DNA from: Pseudomonadota bacterium
GTDB lineage: Bacteria > Pseudomonadota > Gammaproteobacteria > Burkholderiales > Gallionellaceae
Assembly: GCA_021847165.1 (NCBI GenBank)
Contig: JAJZUH010000040.1
Span: 1 to 13,103 of the forward strand
DNA: 13,103 nt
Direction of reading: 5' to 3'
Below the pieces are notes generated by a model. It saw only the letters and a program-made list of their open reading frames with translations. It made no database searches and was not told where the DNA came from. Positions 8,118-13,103 of the stretch are shown here, piece by piece. Positions within the stretch are counted from its first letter, which is position 1, and the number at the start of each line of letters is the position of its first letter. A program made the position numbers and the translations under genes.

Positions 8118-8296
8118 CGCCGTTGAAACCGACTGGGAGAGCGTGCCGACTCATGGCACCGCCGAAGGCGCAACACCCGTAACCGCTCAGGCTCAAGAAC
8201 CAATCGGAACAGGCGAATCTGGAGAGCGTCGGCTAGTCCGACCACCGAAGGGGCACACGGTTCATCCGTAATCTCTCAGGTATCAAGGACAGATGG
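8118..8296 (+). promoter_or_regulatory. Tandem glycine riboswitch
   Basis: Two glycine aptamers lie in series upstream of gcvT. Aptamer 1 (about 8129-8207) is closed by CCGACTGG pairing with CCAATCGG (8200-8207) with one mismatch. It contains GGGAGAGC, a GTGCC/GGCAC hairpin, CCGAAGG and CTCAGGCTCAAGAACC. Aptamer 2 (about 8217-8294) is closed by ATCTG (8217-8221) with CAGAT (8290-8294). It contains GGAGAGCGTCGG, a GTCGG/CCGAC hairpin, CCGAAGG and TCTCAGGTATCAAGGAC. These are the conserved features of the glycine class. Leader CGCC (8118-8121) can pair with GGCG (8212-8215) in the linker, as in the known leader-linker kink-turn helix. By family precedent glycine should turn on the downstream glycine cleavage genes; the sign is not shown by the sequence alone. 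Confidence 0.95.
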
Positions 8297-8326
8297 GGCG
8301 CTGCACAGTTTGTGCCGCGCCTTTTT
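8297..8326 (+). terminator. Intrinsic terminator, expression platform of the riboswitch
   Basis: GGCGC-T-GCACA, loop GTT, TGTGC-C-GCGCC forms a 10-bp stem with one mismatch, followed directly by TTTTT (8322-8326). It starts two bases after the closing strand of aptamer 2, the right place for a transcription-terminating expression platform. The adjoining P1 strand can also extend this hairpin (CAGATG 8290-8295 with CATTTG 8327-8332, one G-U), so glycine binding and the extended form would compete. Confidence 0.85.
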
Positions 8327-8338
8327 CATTTGTTGCGT

Positions 8339-8479
8339 GATGCCTCTGGAATTTCGTTTTGCGGGATGAAGCGCAAGGAGCCGCGCAGCAAATGACGAGA
8401 CATACCGTAATTGGTAGGCGAGGAATGAGCGAGCACGCGACGTAGCGATTCACCCGGAAAACAAAATTACAGAGGTATC
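8339..8479 (+). repeat. 141-base imperfect palindrome ending at the gcvT start
   Basis: Two 27-base arms (8339-8365 and 8453-8479) can pair at 23 Watson-Crick positions plus one G-U, with only three mismatches. After a one-base bulge (A8366) pairing continues with TGAAGCGC (8367-8374) against GCGATTCA (8445-8452), with one mismatch. The centre has its own hairpin, TACCG-TAAT-TGGTA (8403-8416), on nearly the same axis (about 8409). The whole unit is therefore symmetric. The 3' arm holds the gcvT ribosome binding site AGAGG (8471-8475), which pairs with CCTCT (8343-8347) of the 5' arm. It could be a MITE or REP-like element or a regulatory leader hairpin. No transposase gene or clear target duplication is visible. 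Confidence 0.85.
8471..8475 (+). promoter_or_regulatory. gcvT ribosome binding site, inside a predicted stem
   Basis: AGAGG lies 6 bases before the gcvT ATG and is the only good Shine-Dalgarno sequence for it. All five bases pair in the long stem described for 8339-8479, so the site would be masked when the stem forms. Confidence 0.75.
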
Positions 8480-8481
8480 AA

Positions 8482-9567
8482 ATGACGACTCTCAAACAGA
8501 CTCCCTTGAATGCAACCCACCGTGCCATGGGCGCCAAGATGGTGGATTTCGGCGGCTGGGACATGCCGGTGAACTACGGTTCGCAGATCGACGAGCACCA
8601 TCAGGTGCGCAACGACTGCGGCATGTTCGACGTTTCGCACATGCGCGTGGTCGACATGAAAGGGGCCGGCGTGCGCAAGTTCCTGCGTTACCTGCTGGCC
8701 AACAACGTGGATAAATTGACCATGCCGGGCAAGGCGCTGTATTCGGCCATGTTGCGTCCGGATGGCCATGTGATCGACGACCTGATCGTCTACTTCATGA
8801 CCGAGGAGTGGTTCCGTATCGTGGTGAATGCCGGCACCGCCGACAAGGACCTCGCGTGGATGAAGGCACAGGCCGCGGTTCATGCCCCCGGCCTGGATAT
8901 CGCCGATCATCCCGAGCTGGCGATGATCGCCGTGCAAGGGCCGCATGCCCGGCAGAAGGTCTGGGAGGCGCTGCCCGGCAGCCAGGAATTGAGCGCAGGC
9001 CTGGTTCCTTTCAGCGCCGTGGAAATGGGTGCAATGTTCATCGCGCGCACCGGCTACACCGGCGAAGACGGTTTCGAGATCATGCTTCCGGCCAAGGCCG
9101 CGACATTCTTCTGGAACACGCTCGCGGAAAAGGGCGTCAAGCCCATCGGCCTGGGCGCACGCGACACGCTGCGTCTGGAAGCCGGCATGAACCTGTACGG
9201 CCAGGACATGGACGAGACGGTCGGCCCGCTGGAATCCGGTCTCGGCTGGACGGTGGACCTGAAGAGCGAACGCGATTTCATCGGCAAGGCCGCGTTGCTG
9301 GCCAATCCGCCGGACAAGAAACTGGTCGGCCTGGTGCTGCTGGATCGCGGCGTGCTGCGCGGCCATCAGCACGTCAAGACCGCGCACGGCGACGGCGAGA
9401 TCACCAGCGGCAGCTTCTCCCCCACACTGGAGAAATCCATTGCGCTGGCGCGCGTGCCGAATGGCGTGCAGATCGGCGACACGGTGCACGTCGAGATCCG
9501 CGACAAATCATTGAATGCAAAAGTAGTGAAGTACCCGTTTGCCCGCAACGGCAAGGGCCTGATTTAA
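8482..9567 (+). CDS. gcvT: Glycine cleavage system T protein (aminomethyltransferase)
   Basis: A 361-residue cytosolic enzyme that takes the aminomethyl group from lipoylated H protein and transfers its methylene carbon to tetrahydrofolate, releasing ammonia. Family motifs appear in order: [13 protein letters not shown] (21-33), MFDVSHM (48-54), [10 protein letters not shown] (95-104) with the Asp99/Asp100 pair that includes the catalytic acid, NAG (116-118), [11 protein letters not shown] (189-199), [20 protein letters not shown] (223-242) and a C-terminal barrel domain (about 280-361). Length is normal. It is first in a gcvT-gcvH-gcvP cluster behind the glycine riboswitch, so glycine level should set its expression. 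Its ribosome binding site lies in a long palindrome arm, which is unusual. Confidence 0.98.
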   Translation: MTTLKQTPLNATHRAMGAKMVDFGGWDMPVNYGSQIDEHHQVRNDCGMFDVSHMRVVDMKGAGVRKFLRYLLANNVDKLTMPGKALYSAMLRPDGHVIDDLIVYFMTEEWFRIVVNAGTADKDLAWMKAQAAVHAPGLDIADHPELAMIAVQGPHARQKVWEALPGSQELSAGLVPFSAVEMGAMFIARTGYTGEDGFEIMLPAKAATFFWNTLAEKGVKPIGLGARDTLRLEAGMNLYGQDMDETVGPLESGLGWTVDLKSERDFIGKAALLANPPDKKLVGLVLLDRGVLRGHQHVKTAHGDGEITSGSFSPTLEKSIALARVPNGVQIGDTVHVEIRDKSLNAKVVKYPFARNGKGLI

Positions 9568-9586
9568 TTTTCCAGAGGACATGACC

Positions 9587-9976
9587 ATGAGCAACCCAAC
9601 CAACCTGAAATACACCGCCTCCCACGAATGGGTCAAAACCGAAGCCGACGGCAGCATCACCGTCGGCATCACCCAGCATGCACAGGAACTGCTGGGCGAC
9701 ATGGTGTTCGTCGAAGCGCCCGCCGCAGGACGCAAGCTGAAAGCCAAGGAGGAGTGCGCCGTGGTGGAGTCTGTGAAAGCCGCCGCCGACGTGTACGCCC
9801 CTGTGTCAGGCACGGTGACCGCCGCCAACGGCGAGCTGGATTCCGCACCGGAAGCCATCAACAGCGATCCCTATGGCGCCTGGATCTTCAAGATGAAACC
9901 AGACAATGCGGCCGATGTCGCCGCGCTGCTGGACGCTGCCGCCTACCAGGCGGTCGTCGACAGCGAAGCGCACTAA
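9587..9976 (+). CDS. gcvH: Glycine cleavage system H protein
   Basis: A 129-residue lipoyl carrier that shuttles the aminomethyl intermediate between the P, T and L proteins of glycine cleavage. It begins with [10 protein letters not shown] (8-17), and the lipoylation site is Lys64 in [17 protein letters not shown]. It continues with the usual [21 protein letters not shown] and a C-terminal helix. Two in-frame ATGs lie at 9581 and 9587. I prefer 9587 because GAGG (9575-9578) is then 8 bases away, whereas from 9581 it is only 2; the difference is two residues. It follows gcvT after 19 bases, so co-transcription is very likely. Confidence 0.97.
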   Translation: MSNPTNLKYTASHEWVKTEADGSITVGITQHAQELLGDMVFVEAPAAGRKLKAKEECAVVESVKAAADVYAPVSGTVTAANGELDSAPEAINSDPYGAWIFKMKPDNAADVAALLDAAAYQAVVDSEAH

Positions 9977-9983
9977 TATCCCG

Positions 9984-10084
9984 TTCCTTCCCCCTTGCAG
10001 GGGAAAGGCCAGGATGGGGGTAGAGTTGTGGAACATTAACGTTTCTACCCCCTCCCTAACCCTCCCCCTGTATGAGGGAGGGGA
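9984..10084 (+). repeat. C/G-rich palindromic (REP/MITE-like) element between gcvH and gcvP
   Basis: Two 42-base arms (9984-10025 and 10043-10084) are inverted copies of each other at about 30 of 42 ungapped positions, around a 17-base loop. Each arm also folds alone: CCCC-TTGCA-GGGG (9992-10004) and CCCTCCC with GGGAGGG (10060-10066 with 10076-10082). The strand-biased CCCTCCCTAACCCTCCCC style looks like the widespread intergenic palindromes of proteobacteria. It takes up most of the 139 bases between gcvH and gcvP. It may act as an RNA stabiliser or attenuator, or be a passive insertion. Confidence 0.8.
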
Positions 10085-10115
10085 TGATGTCTCAATAACT
10101 CATCTGATATAAATC

Positions 10116-12974
10116 ATGAACAACACTGAACAGTTCGTTAATCGCCACAACGGCCCCAGCGCGCAAGACGTTCAAGCCATGCTGAAGAAGATCGATGCGC
10201 CCTCGCTCGACGCGCTGATCGACCAGACCGTGCCTGCCGCCATCCGGCTGAAGAAACCGCTGAACCTGCCCGACGGCATGAGCGAGCACGCCTTCCTCAG
10301 CCACCTGCGCGGCATCGCGGCGAAGAACAAGTTGTACAAGAGTTACATCGGTTTGGGTTATTACGACACCGTGGTGCCGCCGGTGATCCAGCGCAACGTG
10401 CTGGAGAACCCCGGCTGGTACACCGCCTACACGCCTTACCAGGCCGAGATCGCGCAGGGTCGCCTGGAGGCGCTGCTGAACTTCCAGACCATGATCATCG
10501 ACCTCACCGGTATGGAGATCGCCAATGCCTCGCTGCTGGACGAAGCCACGGCCGCCGCGGAAGCAATGACCATGCTGCACGGACTGCGCTCGCGCGAAGC
10601 AGCCGAACAGGGCAAGAACAGCTTCTTCGTGTCGAACGAGTGTTTCCCGCAAACCATCGAACTGCTGAAGACGCGCGCCAAGCCGCTTGGCATCGAACTG
10701 GTGATCGGCGATTTCCGGACGGTGACGCTGAACGACAGGCTGTACGGTGCCTTGCTGCAATACCCGACCGCCGACGGCACCGTGCATGACTACGCCGACT
10801 TCGTAAAGCGCGCGAAGACACATGGCATGACCATCGCGGTCGCGGCCGACATCCTGAGCCTGGTGTTGCTCACGCCGCCCGGCGAATGGGGCGCCGATGT
10901 CGTGCTGGGTTCGACCCAGCGCTTCGGGGTGCCGATGGGTTACGGCGGCCCGCACGCCGCCTACTTCGCCTGCCGCGATGCGCACAAGCGCTCGATGCCG
11001 GGCCGCATCATCGGTGTGTCGGTCGATGCCGACGGCAACCCCGCGCTGCGCATGGCGCTGCAGACGCGCGAACAGCACATCCGCCGCGAGAAGGCCACTT
11101 CCAACATCTGCACCGCACAGGCACTGCTGGCAATCATGGCCAGCATGTACGCGGTGTATCACGGCGCCAAGGGCCTGCGCGGCATCGCCGGCCATGTGCA
11201 CCAGTCCGCGGTGGCACTGGCGGGTGAACTGAAGAAACTGGGCTATACCCTGGCCGGAAGCGTGTTCTTCGATACGCTGAAACTGATGCACACCGACAAC
11301 GTGAAAATCCATGCGCTGGCCGATGCTGCCCGGATCAACTTCCGCTACGCCGGCGATGGACTCGGCATCGCGCTCGACCAGACCACTTCGGTCGACGACC
11401 TCAATGCCATCCTCGCAGTGCTCGCACAGGCTGCAGGCAAGGCCGCACCCGCGCTCACCGCCACGCAGATCTCTGCCCAGACGCTGCTCGTGAGACCCAG
11501 GCTGTCGCCCATCCTGACCCATCCGGTATTCAACAGCTACCACTCCGAAACCGAGATGATGCGCTACATCAAGCGGCTGGAGAACAAGGACCTGTCGCTG
11601 ACGCACTCGATGATCTCGCTGGGTTCCTGCACCATGAAGCTCAATGCGGCTTCCGAAATGCTGGCGCTGACCTGGCCCGCATTCGCCAGCCTGCATCCGT
11701 TCGTGCCGCTGGAACAGGCCGAGGGCTACCAGGAAGTCATCGAAGGTCTCAACGCAGCGCTGACCGAGATCACCGGCTTCGCGCAGATGAGCTTCCAGCC
11801 CAACAGCGGCGCGTCCGGCGAATATGCCGGCCTGCTGGTGATCCAGGCCTACCATCGTTCGCGCGGCGAAGACCAGCGCAACGTGGTGCTGATCCCCGCT
11901 TCCGCCCACGGCACCAATCCGGCCAGCGCGGCGATGTGCGGCATGCACATCGTGGTGGTGAAATGCGACAGCAAGGGCAACATCGACGTGGACGACCTGC
12001 GCGTGAAGGCGACAGAGCACAAGACCGACCTGTCCTGCCTGATGGTGACCTACCCCAGCACGCACGGCGTGTATGAGGAAAGCATCAAGGAAATCACCGC
12101 CATCATCCACGCCAACGGCGGCCAGGTATACATGGATGGCGCCAACATGAACGCGCAGGTGGGCCTGACCAGCCCCGGCAACATCGGCGCGGACGTGTGC
12201 CACCTCAACCTGCACAAGACCTTCGCCATCCCGCATGGCGGCGGCGGACCGGGTGCCGGCCCCATTGGCGTGGCGGCCCACCTCGCGCCGTTCCTGCCAT
12301 CGCATCCGCTGGTCAAGGTCGGCGGCGCACAAGGCATCCATGCGGTATCCGCCGCACCCTACGGCAGCGCATTGATCCTGCTCATCTCCTATGGCTACAT
12401 CAAGATGATGGGTGGCAAGGGGCTGACCGAAGCAACCCGGATGGCGATCCTCAACGCCAACTACATCAAGGAATCGCTGAAGGATCACTACCCCACGCTG
12501 TATAGCGGCGCGAACGGGCGCTGCGCGCACGAGATGATCCTGAACTGCATCCCGTTCAAGCGCGATGCCGGCATCGAAGTGGCGGACATCGCCAAGCGTC
12601 TGATGGATTTTGGCTTCCATGCGCCGACCACCTCTTTCCCGGTGGTGGACACGCTGATGGTGGAGCCGACCGAGAGCGAATCGAAGGCCGAACTGGATCG
12701 TTTCTGCGCCGCGATGATCGCCATCCGCGGCGAGATCGACCAGGTCCTGCTCGGCAAGGCGGACAAGAAAGACAACGTACTCAAACATGCGCCGCATACC
12801 GCCAGAGCCGTGGTGGCCGACTCCTGGATGCGCCCTTATTCGCGCGAGCAGGCGGCATTCCCCCTGCCGTGGGTGCGGGATAATAAATTCTGGCCTAGCG
12901 TCGCGCGGGTGGATAATGTGTACGGCGACAAGAACCTGATCTGCTCCTGCCCGCCGATATCGTCATACACCTGA
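10116..12974 (+). CDS. gcvP: Glycine dehydrogenase (decarboxylating), P protein
   Basis: A 952-residue pyridoxal-phosphate enzyme that decarboxylates glycine and passes the aminomethyl group to the lipoyl arm of GcvH. It is the single-chain form, with both halves of the two-subunit type fused. The N-terminal half starts FVNRHNGPS and includes [20 protein letters not shown] and the later [15 protein letters not shown]. The C-terminal half has [13 protein letters not shown] (from 503), [11 protein letters not shown] and the PLP lysine Lys701 in [18 protein letters not shown]. It ends [17 protein letters not shown] as expected. Length is close to E. coli GcvP (957), and the frame is unbroken. 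No Shine-Dalgarno sequence is visible before the ATG (CTGATATAAATC), which is unusual next to the well-marked starts elsewhere here. Confidence 0.98.
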   Translation: MNNTEQFVNRHNGPSAQDVQAMLKKIDAPSLDALIDQTVPAAIRLKKPLNLPDGMSEHAFLSHLRGIAAKNKLYKSYIGLGYYDTVVPPVIQRNVLENPGWYTAYTPYQAEIAQGRLEALLNFQTMIIDLTGMEIANASLLDEATAAAEAMTMLHGLRSREAAEQGKNSFFVSNECFPQTIELLKTRAKPLGIELVIGDFRTVTLNDRLYGALLQYPTADGTVHDYADFVKRAKTHGMTIAVAADILSLVLLTPPGEWGADVVLGSTQRFGVPMGYGGPHAAYFACRDAHKRSMPGRIIGVSVDADGNPALRMALQTREQHIRREKATSNICTAQALLAIMASMYAVYHGAKGLRGIAGHVHQSAVALAGELKKLGYTLAGSVFFDTLKLMHTDNVKIHALADAARINFRYAGDGLGIALDQTTSVDDLNAILAVLAQAAGKAAPALTATQISAQTLLVRPRLSPILTHPVFNSYHSETEMMRYIKRLENKDLSLTHSMISLGSCTMKLNAASEMLALTWPAFASLHPFVPLEQAEGYQEVIEGLNAALTEITGFAQMSFQPNSGASGEYAGLLVIQAYHRSRGEDQRNVVLIPASAHGTNPASAAMCGMHIVVVKCDSKGNIDVDDLRVKATEHKTDLSCLMVTYPSTHGVYEESIKEITAIIHANGGQVYMDGANMNAQVGLTSPGNIGADVCHLNLHKTFAIPHGGGGPGAGPIGVAAHLAPFLPSHPLVKVGGAQGIHAVSAAPYGSALILLISYGYIKMMGGKGLTEATRMAILNANYIKESLKDHYPTLYSGANGRCAHEMILNCIPFKRDAGIEVADIAKRLMDFGFHAPTTSFPVVDTLMVEPTESESKAELDRFCAAMIAIRGEIDQVLLGKADKKDNVLKHAPHTARAVVADSWMRPYSREQAAFPLPWVRDNKFWPSVARVDNVYGDKNLICSCPPISSYT

Positions 12975-12984
12975 GGAGACCATC

Positions 12985-13103
12985 ATGGCCAAAGACATCA
13001 AGAGCAAGCCCGCCGTCACGCTGGGCGGCGCACCCGTCACCCTGTTCGGCACCTTCCCGGCCGTCGGCCAGGCGGCGCCGGATTTCACGCTGGTCGACAA
13101 GGA
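12985..13103 (+). CDS. tpx: Tpx-type thiol peroxidase, N-terminal part (3' truncated by window)
   Basis: The first 39 codons of a peroxiredoxin of the thiol peroxidase (Tpx) family, which reduces hydrogen peroxide and organic peroxides with electrons from thioredoxin. The visible sequence VTLGGAPVTLFGTFPAVGQ followed by APDFTLVDK matches the N-terminal beta-hairpin and first strand of Tpx. The peroxidatic cysteine lies beyond the window, so activity cannot be judged. The ribosome binding site GAGGAGA (12973-12979) overlaps the gcvP stop, and the gap is only 10 bases, so it is probably read with gcvP. Confidence 0.82.
   Translation, partial: MAKDIKSKPAVTLGGAPVTLFGTFPAVGQAAPDFTLVDK

Noticed and set aside
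8327..8479. A CRISPR repeat or tRNA-like gene in the gcvT leader
   Set aside because: There is only one pair of inverted arms, no series of direct repeats with spacers, and no cloverleaf or CCA end.
10092..12797. A 901-codon open frame on the - strand opposite gcvP
   Set aside because: It is the mirror of the gcvP codons, with the same low-complexity His/Val/Gly/Arg composition and no recognisable family or ribosome binding site.
1..13103. A new defence, mobile or biosynthetic gene system
   Set aside because: All large genes are assigned to known housekeeping families. There is no integrase, transposase, toxin-antitoxin pair or unusual cluster. The unexplained structure is in non-coding DNA at 8339-8479 and 9984-10084.

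Overview
The window reads as the chromosome of a betaproteobacterium, most likely in the Nitrosomonadales/Gallionellaceae direction. That placement is an inference from gene order, protein style and high GC; no rRNA gene is present to fix it. Every large gene is a housekeeping gene, intact and tightly packed, and there is no sign of a defence island, prophage or transposase.

Left block (1-7064, all + strand): the 3' end of holA (DNA polymerase III delta), cutA, dsbD, a small DUF202 membrane protein, aroQ, accB, accC, prmA and a zinc-ribbon/DUF3426 membrane protein. holA/cutA, cutA/dsbD and prmA/DUF3426 each overlap by ATGA, which suggests translational coupling. The block joins periplasmic thiol reduction (DsbD), the shikimate pathway (AroQ), the first step of fatty acid synthesis (AccB and AccC) and ribosomal protein L11 methylation (PrmA).

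Middle (7065-8481): a convergent - strand atypical SDR/NAD(P)-binding protein (7101-7964), then a 517-base gene-free stretch. The stretch holds a good sigma70-type promoter (8083-8111), a tandem glycine riboswitch (about 8118-8296), an intrinsic terminator (8297-8326) and a 141-base imperfect palindrome (8339-8479). The right arm of the palindrome contains the gcvT Shine-Dalgarno sequence.

Right block (8482-13103, + strand): gcvT, gcvH and gcvP of the glycine cleavage system, with a second, unrelated C/G-rich palindromic element (9984-10084) between gcvH and gcvP. The 5' end of a tpx-like thiol peroxidase follows. Glycine sensed by the leader should control the cleavage system that consumes it.

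The most notable part is the gcvT leader. A riboswitch and terminator are followed by a long palindrome that can hide the gcvT ribosome binding site, which suggests either a second control layer or a recent palindromic insertion. I see no wholly new multi-gene system.
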